The position numbers and the translations under genes were made by a program. Below, piece after piece: positions 15,526 to 22,790 of a DNA stretch of 30,254 nucleotides. The DNA is from JBQTJN01 sp052387095 (GTDB lineage: Bacteria; Pseudomonadota; Alphaproteobacteria; Micavibrionales; Micavibrionaceae), in NCBI GenBank assembly GCA_052387095.1, contig JBQTJN010000062.1, forward strand, positions 1-30,254, written 5' to 3'. The stretch's first letter is position 1; the number at the start of each line of letters is the position of its first letter. The notes under the pieces are model-generated. The model did not search any database. It was not told where the DNA came from and worked only from the letters and a program-made list of their open reading frames with translations.

Positions 15526-15813
15526 ATGACCCGCTTTCAGAAAATCGCTCTTTTTGTTCTCATCAATGCGCTCGGCTTTTTAAGCCCGTCTTTTTGCTAT
15601 TATATCGGCATCACAACCGGGGCGATCGCGCCGTCCAGCCCTGATTTCGATATTTCAACTTTCAGATTGTGGTTTTTCCCAGGCATCACGATGACCTGGG
15701 CGGTGTGTGCGCTCTTCAGTTTGGCGTTCTTTTTTATCCGTGATAACGGGCGCTGGCTGTTCCTGCTGGCCCCGCTCGTAATCCCCGTGCTTTACGGGTT
15801 GAGCGTCCTGTAG
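15526..15813 (+). CDS. Small three-helix membrane protein
   Basis: A 95-residue hydrophobic protein with three likely transmembrane helices (about 7-30, 45-66 and 71-92) and a positively charged N-terminus (MTRFQK). A periplasmic or cytoplasmic loop of about 15 residues separates helices one and two. No family is recognised. The frame opens with TTG at 15511, but ATG at 15526 gives the natural start; no clear ribosome site is present. The 3' end overlaps the convergent L,D-transpeptidase gene by 22 bp. Confidence 0.65.
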   Translation: MTRFQKIALFVLINALGFLSPSFCYYIGITTGAIAPSSPDFDISTFRLWFFPGITMTWAVCALFSLAFFFIRDNGRWLFLLAPLVIPVLYGLSVL

Positions 15814-16865
15814 GTCCTTGCGTCTTCGGCCGCACGTTCATAAGTCACGGGCTGGATACTTTCTTCCGAACCGTCATAGATTTTTTCCATGGCTTGCGCC
15901 GTATCTTCCTTCAGCGCGGCAGCCGCTTCTTTTTTATCCAGCATCTCTTCTGCCGACGCCACAGGCTCGTGACCTGCGCGGCGCGCAATCATGATGGGGT
16001 AGCCGGGCCGGTCGCGCACAGCCTTGCGGATGGCGGGCCAGTTCAGGCGCTCCCCGGAATCACCGGCAACGCGCACGATACGCTCGACCTCTTTCGGGGA
16101 AAGTTTTTCCGGCTGGATCTGCCCGGTTTCCTCAAGATGAATTGATTGTGCAACATCGGGATGTGCTTCGAGATACAACTCGTCGCCGATCCAGGCCAGC
16201 TTGACCGGCTGATCGACGACATTAACCGTCATACCGACCGGTGAAACTTCATAGAGCCGGATAATATCTTCCGGGTATAAACGGATGCAGCCGCTGCTGA
16301 TACGCCGCCCAATGCCGAACGAACGATTGGTACCGTGAATGGCCACCAGCGGAAACCCAAGATAGAGCGCATGCGTGCCCATCGGATTTTCAGGCCCAGG
16401 TCCCATAAAAGGAGGCAGTTCCGGCTTTTCTTTCCGCATGCGCGCCGTCGGCGTCCATGTGGGGCCTGCCGTTTTGCGCACAACTTTTGTTACGCCCAGC
16501 GGCGTATCCAGTCCTTCGCGGCCAATTCCGATTGGAAAAGTCTCGGGCTCCTGATTGCCATCGCCGTAATAATAAAGCCGCATTTCGGGCAGGTTGATGA
16601 CGATACCCTTTTGCAGCGCATCGGGCAGCAGGTGACGGGTCGGCAGGATCAGTTCACGGCCCTTGCCGGGGATCCAGGGGTCGACGCCGGGATTGGCCGC
16701 GCGCATTTCCACAAAACCAAGATTATAGTCACGCGCGATATGCACGAACGTGTCTTCATATTTAGCGCGGTATTCCTTTGTCTCACCGATATAGGGTTTG
16801 TCATAGGCCGCTAAAGCCGGAACAGCAAAAAGGATCAAAAATACGGATAGAAAAACAGATCTCAT
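15792..16865 (-). CDS. L,D-transpeptidase (YkuD/ErfK family), exported
   Basis: A 357-residue periplasmic enzyme with a signal peptide (1-19, cut after ALA), a LysM-like region (about 31-76: YEDTFVHIARDYNLG ... NPGVDPW) and a YkuD catalytic domain (about 86-217). The active site is intact: H177 in AIHGTN and C193 in RRISSGCIRL, the family H-x15-S-x-G-C pattern. Such enzymes make 3-3 crosslinks in peptidoglycan or attach lipoproteins to it and resist most beta-lactams. A C-terminal extension of about 140 residues, with a charged Ala/Glu-rich tail, follows the domain. The ATG lies only four bases after the idh stop, so it is probably cotranscribed with idh. The choice between crosslinking and anchoring activity cannot be made from sequence. 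Confidence 0.93.
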   Translation of the reverse strand: MRSVFLSVFLILFAVPALAAYDKPYIGETKEYRAKYEDTFVHIARDYNLGFVEMRAANPGVDPWIPGKGRELILPTRHLLPDALQKGIVINLPEMRLYYYGDGNQEPETFPIGIGREGLDTPLGVTKVVRKTAGPTWTPTARMRKEKPELPPFMGPGPENPMGTHALYLGFPLVAIHGTNRSFGIGRRISSGCIRLYPEDIIRLYEVSPVGMTVNVVDQPVKLAWIGDELYLEAHPDVAQSIHLEETGQIQPEKLSPKEVERIVRVAGDSGERLNWPAIRKAVRDRPGYPIMIARRAGHEPVASAEEMLDKKEAAAALKEDTAQAMEKIYDGSEESIQPVTYERAAEDARTYRTLNP

Positions 16866-16869
16866 GGTT

Positions 16870-18084
16870 TTACGCGGCGCGCTCCTTCAAATTTCGTGCG
16901 AGAATGTCCATAAATTGCTCCGTCGTCAACCATTTCTGCTGCGGCCCGACCAGCGAGGCAAGATCCTTGGTCATGGCCCCGCTTTCAACCGTCGCGACGC
17001 AGGTTTTTTCCAATATATCAGAAAATTCCAATAGGTCAGTTGTATGATCGAACTTCGCCCGGTATTTAAGACCTCCCGTCCAGGCGAAAATCGAGGCAAT
17101 CGGGTTGGTCGAGGTCGGCTGCCCCTGCTGATGCAAACGGTAATGGCGCGTCACGGTGCCATGCGCGGCTTCCGTCTCCACCGCTTTGCCGTCCGGGGTC
17201 AGCAGCACGGAGGTCATGAGGCCGAGCGAGCCAAACCCCTGGGCCACCACGTCCGATTGCACATCGCCGTCGTAATTCTTGCAGGCCCATAAGAAGCCGC
17301 CCTCTGACTTGATCGCATAAGCCACCATGTCGTCGATCAGCCGGTGCTCATACCACAATTTCTGCGCCTCGAACTGAACCTTGAATTCCGAGTCATAGAT
17401 GCTCCTGAAAATATCCATGAACCGCCCATCGTAGGTCTTGAGGATCGTGTTCTTGGTTGAAAGGTAAACCGGGGTGCCGCGGGCCAGCCCATAATTGAAG
17501 CAGGCACGCGCGAACCCCAAAATCGATTCATCGAGATTGTACATGCCCATTGCAACCCCGGAGGCCTGGAAATCGAACACCTCGAACTGCTGCGGTTCAC
17601 CGCCGTCTCTTGGTTCAAAGACAAGTTTCAAAACGCCCGGACTCGTAATTTTAATATCGGTCGCCTTGTACTGATCGCCGAAAGCGTGACGGCCGACAAC
17701 GATCGGAGTTTTCCACCCCTGCACGTAGCGCGGCACATTGGCACAAATGATAGGCTCCCTGAAGACTGTCCCATTCAATACGTTACGAATCGTACCGTTA
17801 GGCGATTTCCACATCTTCTTAAGACCGAACTCTTTCACCCGCGCCTCGTCCGGTGTGATAGTCGCACACTTGATACCAACACCGAACTCCTGGATGGCCT
17901 GCGCTGCCTCGAGCGTGACCTTGTCTTCCGTCGCATTGCGGTTCTGGATCGACAGGTCATAATATTTCAGATCCACATCCAGATAGGGCAGGATCAGCTT
18001 CTCCTTGATCATGGTCCAGATGATGCGAGTCATCTCGTCGCCGTCTATATCGACGACCGGCGTTTTAACTTTGATTTTTGACAT
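16870..18084 (-). CDS. icd: NADP-dependent isocitrate dehydrogenase, homodimeric type
   Basis: A 404-residue TCA-cycle enzyme converting isocitrate and NADP to 2-oxoglutarate, CO2 and NADPH in the cytoplasm. The length and motifs (VDIDGDEMTRIIW near 11, TITPDEARV, NGTIRNVLNGTVFREPI, KLWYEHRLIDDMVAY, CKNYDGDVQSD and ETEAAHGTVTRHY) are those of the eukaryote-like homodimeric class common in alphaproteobacteria, not of the E. coli Icd class. That class is not known to be controlled by an AceK kinase in the same way. The ATG at 18084 follows GGAAGG by eight bases; the open frame to a TTG at 18105 is not preferred. A TATAAT stands 34 bp before the ATG. The downstream partner is the L,D-transpeptidase, four bases away. 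Confidence 0.96.
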   Translation of the reverse strand: MSKIKVKTPVVDIDGDEMTRIIWTMIKEKLILPYLDVDLKYYDLSIQNRNATEDKVTLEAAQAIQEFGVGIKCATITPDEARVKEFGLKKMWKSPNGTIRNVLNGTVFREPIICANVPRYVQGWKTPIVVGRHAFGDQYKATDIKITSPGVLKLVFEPRDGGEPQQFEVFDFQASGVAMGMYNLDESILGFARACFNYGLARGTPVYLSTKNTILKTYDGRFMDIFRSIYDSEFKVQFEAQKLWYEHRLIDDMVAYAIKSEGGFLWACKNYDGDVQSDVVAQGFGSLGLMTSVLLTPDGKAVETEAAHGTVTRHYRLHQQGQPTSTNPIASIFAWTGGLKYRAKFDHTTDLLEFSDILEKTCVATVESGAMTKDLASLVGPQQKWLTTEQFMDILARNLKERAA

Positions 18085-18117
18085 GAAAATAACCTTCCGA
18101 ACCAAATATTAGACCCT

Positions 18118-18123
18118 ATTATA
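18118..18123 (-). promoter_or_regulatory. icd: -10 box of the icd promoter
   Basis: A consensus TATAAT on the minus strand would start transcription near 18111, giving a leader of about 27 nt with the GGAAGG ribosome site inside. The -35 region at the right distance is pyrimidine-rich and poor (TTTTCT-like). A GGGAG/CTCCC hairpin (18146-18160) lies just upstream and could be a protein-binding site. Confidence 0.4.
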
Positions 18124-18189
18124 GGACCAGGCGGGGGAAAGAAAAGGGAGGACCGCTCCCCCCTGAAACCGGCGGAAAACCTAAAAATA

Positions 18190-18217
18190 TTGACCATATG
18201 TAAATAACCTGTATATT
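18190..18217 (+). promoter_or_regulatory. Sigma70-type promoter giving a near-leaderless transcript
   Basis: TTGACC (18190-18195), a 16-base spacer and TATATT (18212-18217). Transcription would start about two or three bases before the ATG at 18227, so the message would have almost no leader. No Shine-Dalgarno sequence is visible there. Confidence 0.55.
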
Positions 18218-18226
18218 CTGACGGTT

Positions 18227-19255
18227 ATGTTTTTTATAGAAAAATCTGGCTTTGTGAACACCCCGGATGCCTTTGACTTGCGCCCGGCAGCGGATGCTAT
18301 TACTACGGCCATCAAGGCCCGCATCCAGCCCGGCGCCAGCAAACCTTTAATCGCTGTGATGATGGAAAGCCATCAAAACTCGGCGCACAAACTGCTGCAG
18401 CAAGTCATACTGGAAAAATTCCAGCCGCCACAAGCCATGAATGACACCCCTTCATATATCGTGGCCTATGGTTTTGAATCCGAACACACGCTGCTTGAAA
18501 AAATTATGCGCGTCAAATACTTGCCCCGCTTCCCGGAACAACTGACCGGGAGAACCGCGGAAATAGACCCACTTGGCGAAAAAAGGGTGAAAGCCTTTTT
18601 GGCGGACTGGAACCCAGGCCTTTCTCCTGTTTCCAATCTCAATCTTTTATCGTTCTGCCTAAAGAATAATATTGTGACCGGCTTCAATGATACGGCACAT
18701 ATTAACAACCGGTTGGATATGAAAGATCCTTCAACAGCTGCGCTCGTCACGGAAAATGCGCCGGATCTGGTAAATAAACACATTGACTGTTGCCTCGAAC
18801 CCGGCCTTAAGCTGCGCAATATCGGCATGTTTCAAAAAGCTGCCGCACAGATAAAAACTACAAACCCCGGTGTCTACGTATTTGCCGTTGGCAGCTGGCA
18901 TATGCTGGGAAGCCTAGAAAAATCCTCAAAATTCGAAGATAGTCTCTGCGCGCAATTCAAAAACAACGGTTACGATGTTTTGCCTATATTTATTAATAGC
19001 ACGCATAACGACCTCTATGATTTACCACCGGGGGTACTGGAATATTTACAGCGCGAGGGCCTTATTATCACGGGCCTCACAGAAAAAACATTCCATCTCG
19101 GCGACCATGGCGAAAGAAAGCACATTGAGCAGATTGCAGCTCATTCGGGTAATGAATTCCAGGTTTTCGATGTCGCAAAATTGAGAAGTGAAATGCAACA
19201 GGAAATGGCTGCAAAAGCGCTTGAATGGATAAAAGAGATCAGCCCAGTTTATTAA
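18227..19255 (+). CDS. Orphan protein with faint ChaN/TIKI-like features
   Basis: A 342-residue soluble protein without signal peptide or membrane segment. The layout is weakly reminiscent of the ChaN/TraB/TIKI/erythromycin-esterase superfamily: an early strand followed by ESHQNSAHK (about 48-56), a middle segment LVTENAPDLVNKHI, and a strand-turn GVYVFAVGSWHMLGS (about 218-232), which resembles the late G-x-x-H motif. If this is right, the His and Glu residues would form a metal or heme site. The similarity is by eye only and could be chance. The gene has its own strong promoter, and its 3' end overlaps the convergent neighbour by 17 bp. The base composition is more AT-rich than that of idh or amiC beside it. 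Confidence 0.75.
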   Translation: MFFIEKSGFVNTPDAFDLRPAADAITTAIKARIQPGASKPLIAVMMESHQNSAHKLLQQVILEKFQPPQAMNDTPSYIVAYGFESEHTLLEKIMRVKYLPRFPEQLTGRTAEIDPLGEKRVKAFLADWNPGLSPVSNLNLLSFCLKNNIVTGFNDTAHINNRLDMKDPSTAALVTENAPDLVNKHIDCCLEPGLKLRNIGMFQKAAAQIKTTNPGVYVFAVGSWHMLGSLEKSSKFEDSLCAQFKNNGYDVLPIFINSTHNDLYDLPPGVLEYLQREGLIITGLTEKTFHLGDHGERKHIEQIAAHSGNEFQVFDVAKLRSEMQQEMAAKALEWIKEISPVY

Positions 19256-19574
19256 TCTCATCCCGCAGAGATTTAAACGCTCGGTCGAAAATCCCGCTTT
19301 TGGCGATCCGCCCCTGCCCCTGTTTATAAACCTCATACATCATGTCCTTCGGTCCCATCCGGATGATTTTAAAGGTCAGACAGGGCGCATGGGCCTGGCT
19401 CTGGTAATAGGTATAACAGGCAACCCCGGCCTCGAAATCGCAGTCGACCGTACGGTAAGTCAGCACCTTCGCCGCTGCCGCCCGGCAATACAGATCATCG
19501 AGCTTTTTGAACTGACTTTGGGTAAAGCCGGAAGACGCGGCAAACGAGGGGTTGGTAATTACCGTGAAGGACAT
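19239..19574 (-). CDS. Small orphan protein, cysteine-containing
   Basis: A 111-residue protein with a short apolar start (MSFTVITNPSFAASSG) that is not a convincing signal peptide, although it could be a weak one ending at FAA. It contains four Cys (DLYCRAAA, TVDCDFEAGVAC and HAPCLTF), enough for two disulfides if exported. A DEINKLG C-terminus and basic/aromatic mid-region are seen, with no recognised family. A TATACT -10-like box lies seven bases before the ATG and no ribosome site is present, so a leaderless transcript is possible. It is convergent with and overlaps the 342-residue gene by 17 bp, and is divergent from the thioredoxin-fold gene by 45 bp. Confidence 0.7.
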   Translation of the reverse strand: MSFTVITNPSFAASSGFTQSQFKKLDDLYCRAAAAKVLTYRTVDCDFEAGVACYTYYQSQAHAPCLTFKIIRMGPKDMMYEVYKQGQGRIAKSGIFDRAFKSLRDEINKLG

Positions 19575-19619
19575 ATATAAAGTATAACAAAATTACCCTC
19601 CGGACGGAAGAAGACCCAC

Positions 19620-20171
19620 ATGGCCCTGCTCCACACCCCTGCCAAAGACAATAGTTTCTATGCCCCTGATTTTTATCTGAAAAATACTGATGGCCGTTTT
19701 CTGAGCCTCAATGATGTGAAGGGCAGGAACGGTACACTGGTCATGTTCATCTGCAACCACTGCCCCTACGTAAAAATGGTCATAAACCGCCTGGTGGAGG
19801 ATTGCCGGGTTCTGCAGCAGAACAGCATAAGCTGCGTTGCCATCATGCCCAACGATACGGTCAGCCACCCGGAAGATTCATTCGACAATATGAAAAAATT
19901 TGCCAAGGAGCATAATTTTACTTTTCCGTACCTGATCGATGAAACGCAGAAAATCGCGAAGGCCTACGGCGCCGTCTGCACGCCGGACCTGTTCGGCTTC
20001 AACGCGGATAAACAATTGCAGTATCGCGGCCGCGTCGATAGCGCCGGCAACAACAAGACGGATGCAACGACGACGAAGGAGCTGCGCCTTGCCATGCTTG
20101 AAATTGCAAAGACCGGTATCGGCCCGGAAGAGCAGACGCCGTCCATGGGCTGTTCGATCAAGTGGAAGTAA
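19620..20171 (+). CDS. Thioredoxin-fold protein, CNHCPY type (AhpC/TSA-like)
   Basis: A 183-residue cytoplasmic protein of the thioredoxin-fold family recognised by the CNHCPYV motif: Cys 45 and Cys 48 sit at the start of the active-site helix as C-x2-C. Other family marks are the YGAVCTPDLFGF segment, with the cis-Pro loop preceded by Cys, the RGRVDSAGNN stretch and the terminal MGCSIKWK. These proteins are annotated as redoxins or thiol peroxidase-like; the exact substrate is not established. A GGAAGAAG sequence gives a ribosome site, with ATG at 19620. It ends five bases before the stop of the convergent acidic orphan. Confidence 0.88.
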   Translation: MALLHTPAKDNSFYAPDFYLKNTDGRFLSLNDVKGRNGTLVMFICNHCPYVKMVINRLVEDCRVLQQNSISCVAIMPNDTVSHPEDSFDNMKKFAKEHNFTFPYLIDETQKIAKAYGAVCTPDLFGFNADKQLQYRGRVDSAGNNKTDATTTKELRLAMLEIAKTGIGPEEQTPSMGCSIKWK

Positions 20172-20176
20172 AAAAA

Positions 20177-20587
20177 TCAGGCGAAACCTATTTTGCCCGG
20201 CGGCCTGTAAGTGCTCTCAGAAAATGCTACAGGTGTCTGCTCTTTACCGGTAATATAAAATTTAACGTTGCTGGCATATTGAGCGGCATCACGCCCGTTC
20301 CCTGAGTAAATATTTTTGATTGTGATTTCAAAACCCGGATCTTCTACATCTAGCTTTACATCAAGATATGGGGAAGATCCAAACCTGTCATCTTCAAGGC
20401 AGGTAAATGAGACATCGCTAGCATCAAGTTCCATTACCACATCCTCCAGATCATCTTCGTAATCGCCGCAGCATAAAATATAGAAACATGCCCCGTCATC
20501 GTTTTTTTGCACAAGCAGCTTCAGATGGCTCGTCAAACTGTATGAAAGCTGTTGTTCGTTAAATGGATCGGTTGTGCTCTCTGCCAT
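20177..20587 (-). CDS. Acidic orphan protein
   Basis: A 136-residue soluble, acidic protein with no signal peptide. It looks like alternating beta strands (HLKLLVQKNDDGACFYILCCGDYED, then YLDVKLDV and VKFYITGK), suggestive of a small beta-sandwich. Four Cys are grouped in the first half. No family is recognised. It has its own consensus promoter 22 bp upstream and a modest AAGGC ribosome site. Its AT-rich composition differs from that of the neighbouring housekeeping genes. A lineage-specific gene of unknown role. Confidence 0.75.
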   Translation of the reverse strand: MAESTTDPFNEQQLSYSLTSHLKLLVQKNDDGACFYILCCGDYEDDLEDVVMELDASDVSFTCLEDDRFGSSPYLDVKLDVEDPGFEITIKNIYSGNGRDAAQYASNVKFYITGKEQTPVAFSESTYRPPGKIGFA

Positions 20588-20608
20588 GATTTTTGCCTTT
20601 TTTTATAC

Positions 20609-20637
20609 TTTATAAAACTCTAATGTAGATATGTCAA
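20609..20637 (-). promoter_or_regulatory. Near-consensus sigma70-type promoter of the acidic orphan gene
   Basis: On the minus strand, TTGACA (20637-20632), exactly 17 bases of spacer, and TATAAA (20614-20609). Transcription would begin near 20602, leaving a leader of about 15 nt that includes the AAGGC ribosome site. This is the best promoter match in the window. Confidence 0.65.
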
Positions 20638-20727
20638 TTAAAAACCTGCGCCCAAGCTCCGTTCAGACTGGAAAAACCGCCTGATATCAGTAATATGGGC
20701 GCCAATTAATATTTAAGGAAACCCACT

Positions 20728-21393
20728 ATGACCGACCTGCTCGCCGAAGTTGACGATATGATGCGCCGCGAGCGTGTGGAAAAAATCTGGCGCGATCACG
20801 GTCCCAAGATCGTCGCCCTGCTCGTTACCGTCATTCTCGGCACGGCGCTCTATTCCGCCTGGAACGCGTGGGAAACTCATACGAAAACGCGCGACACCGA
20901 CACATTGCTGACGCTCATGGAAACCAGCGCCTTCCCGCACAACATCGATCCGCAAAATCTGGATATGCGCGGCGGCACGCGCGGCGTGACCGCTCTCATC
21001 GCCGCACGCTCCCTTCTTATCCGGAAGGAAAACGACAGGGCGCTTGCCGTTTATGAAAGCGTCAGCGCGGATCGCGGCATCGACCCGGAACTCCGTCAGC
21101 TTGGCACATTGATGAAGGTGCGCCTGCTTTCCCCAAAAGACGGCGCCGACATGCCCGCGCTCCGCGAAGAGCTCGAAGATGTTTATAAGGATAAAGCCAG
21201 CCCGTGGCGCCATCATGCCCGCCTCGAGGCCGCCGTGCTCGCGGCCGCCGCGAAGGATTACAAAGGCGCCCAGGATATTCTCGGGCCCCTTCTGAAAGAG
21301 GAAGATCTCCCCGAAACCTTTATCGCCAAGGCGCGCGCCCTTAATCATGTTTACGGCCTGCGCGCCCAAAAAACGGTGAAGATAAATGAATAA
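20728..21393 (+). CDS. YfgM-like membrane-anchored TPR protein
   Basis: A 221-residue inner-membrane protein: a cytoplasmic N-terminus with charged residues (RRERVEKIWRDHG), one transmembrane helix (about 27-46) and a periplasmic TPR-like domain of paired helices. This is the plan of YfgM, an ancillary subunit of the SecYEG translocon that works with the chaperone PpiD in E. coli. Its place directly before bamB and der is the same as in gammaproteobacteria and other proteobacteria, which supports the call. AAGGA lies eight bases before the ATG. The stop overlaps the bamB start by eight bases. Confidence 0.85.
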   Translation: MTDLLAEVDDMMRRERVEKIWRDHGPKIVALLVTVILGTALYSAWNAWETHTKTRDTDTLLTLMETSAFPHNIDPQNLDMRGGTRGVTALIAARSLLIRKENDRALAVYESVSADRGIDPELRQLGTLMKVRLLSPKDGADMPALREELEDVYKDKASPWRHHARLEAAVLAAAAKDYKGAQDILGPLLKEEDLPETFIAKARALNHVYGLRAQKTVKINE

Positions 21394-22780
21394 AAAAAAT
21401 AAAATTCCCTATCTCGAAACCCCGTCTTCAAGACGGGGTCTTGTGCCCACATTCAAAAGATCCCGTTTTAAAAACGGGATTTCGCTCATGCTTTCTTTAC
21501 TTTTGTTCACAGGCTGCTCCGGCATCGGCGCCTGGTTTGGCGACGATGAAGATCCGCCGCTGCCCGGCGACCGCATCTCCGTGCTTGAATTGCAAAGCAG
21601 ACTGGAACCTGATGATGCCGCGCTCTCCGCCGAAGGACTGGTCACACCCGCGCCATGGCGCAATGAATTCTGGCCGCAGGCCGGCGGATACCCGAACCAT
21701 GCCATGCAGAACCTGGATCTGGGCACCAATCTGAAACCCGTCTGGAAAGCAGATATCGGCGAAGGCGGCACGGATCGCATCCCGCTCACAGCGCAGCCTG
21801 TTCTCGTCGATAACCGCATCTTTACGCTCGACCAGGAACTGATGCTCTCCGCGTTCGATACGAAAACCGGAAAACAGCTCTGGCGCCAGGATGTCAGCAC
21901 GCCGAAAGAGGACGATATCGTCATCGGCGGTGGCATTGCCTACGCGTCCAATAAGATATTCGTGACCAACGGTTATAACGAGGTTCTGGCTCTCAACCCC
22001 GGGGACGGCAAAATTCTCTGGCGCAAGAATACAGGCTCACCCAGCCGCGCCGCGCCGACTATCATGGATGGGCGCCTGTACGTGACCACCGTTGAAAACA
22101 AACTGCTGGCGCTGAACGCAACGGACGGCACGTTGCTGTGGGAATATGCCGGCGTCTCCGAAACGGCCGGCCTTGTGGGCGCGGCGTCCCCGGGCGCCAA
22201 TCACGCGCTCGTCGTTCCGGTTTTCACCTCAGGCGAAATTATGGCCCTGCGCGTGGAAAACGGCTCCGTCGCATGGGCGGATAATCTCTCGACCGTCCGC
22301 AATTTCGGCGGCGTCGAAAGCCTGGCGGATATCAAGGCCATGCCGGTCATGGAAAAAGGCATTATCGTCGCCATCAGCTTCGGCGGCCGCCTCGTTGCGC
22401 TTGACGAGCGGACGGGAACACGCATCTGGCAACGCGAAATCGGCGGCATCAATACGCCGTGGCTTGCCGGCAATCATCTTTTCGTTCTTTCGCTCAATAA
22501 TGAACTGATCGCCCTTGGCCGCGAAACCGGCTCCATCCGCTGGGTGATGAAGCTGCCGCGCATGGCGGATGATGAGCCGCTGATCTTCGCCGGTCCTGTT
22601 CTTGCCGGCGGGCGCCTCATTGCCGTCGGCTCCGACGGCCGCGTGATCGAGGTGGATCCGGTGGAAGGCAAGCTCCTGCGTGAATGGGATGCAGGCGATG
22701 AAATTCACATTGCGCCGATCGTTGCGGGCGGCACGCTTTACCTGCTGTCTGAAGACGGTATGCTGACCGCTTATCGTTAG
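21386..22780 (+). CDS. bamB: Outer membrane assembly lipoprotein BamB
   Basis: A 464-residue lipoprotein of the BAM complex, an eight-bladed beta-propeller that helps BamA fold outer-membrane proteins. The lipobox LFTGC places the acylated Cys at 44. PQQ-like blade motifs repeat through the body (TGKQLWRQDV, DGKILWRKNT, DGTLLWEYA, NGSVAWADN, TGTRIWQREI and TGSIRWVMK). The signal peptide is unusual: its n-region is encoded by two tandem 21-bp palindromes (21419-21480), so the 34 residues before the apolar core include PSSRRGL and SRFKNGI from the repeats. The ATG at 21386 is coupled to the previous gene. A GTG at 21443 is possible, but the ATG at 21488 leaves too short a signal. der follows after 10 bp. 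Confidence 0.93.
   Translation: MNKKNKIPYLETPSSRRGLVPTFKRSRFKNGISLMLSLLLFTGCSGIGAWFGDDEDPPLPGDRISVLELQSRLEPDDAALSAEGLVTPAPWRNEFWPQAGGYPNHAMQNLDLGTNLKPVWKADIGEGGTDRIPLTAQPVLVDNRIFTLDQELMLSAFDTKTGKQLWRQDVSTPKEDDIVIGGGIAYASNKIFVTNGYNEVLALNPGDGKILWRKNTGSPSRAAPTIMDGRLYVTTVENKLLALNATDGTLLWEYAGVSETAGLVGAASPGANHALVVPVFTSGEIMALRVENGSVAWADNLSTVRNFGGVESLADIKAMPVMEKGIIVAISFGGRLVALDERTGTRIWQREIGGINTPWLAGNHLFVLSLNNELIALGRETGSIRWVMKLPRMADDEPLIFAGPVLAGGRLIAVGSDGRVIEVDPVEGKLLREWDAGDEIHIAPIVAGGTLYLLSEDGMLTAYR
21419..21480. repeat. Two tandem 21-bp palindromes inside bamB
   Basis: Copy one at 21419-21439 and copy two at 21460-21480, spaced 41 bp start to start. Each is ten bases, one loop base, then the ten-base complement. 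The copies share the pattern AYCCCGTYTT/AARACGGGRT; the two positions that differ have changed in both arms, so pairing is kept. They lie in frame within the signal-peptide coding region. Confidence 0.8.
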
Positions 22781-22790
22781 GAAATAATTC

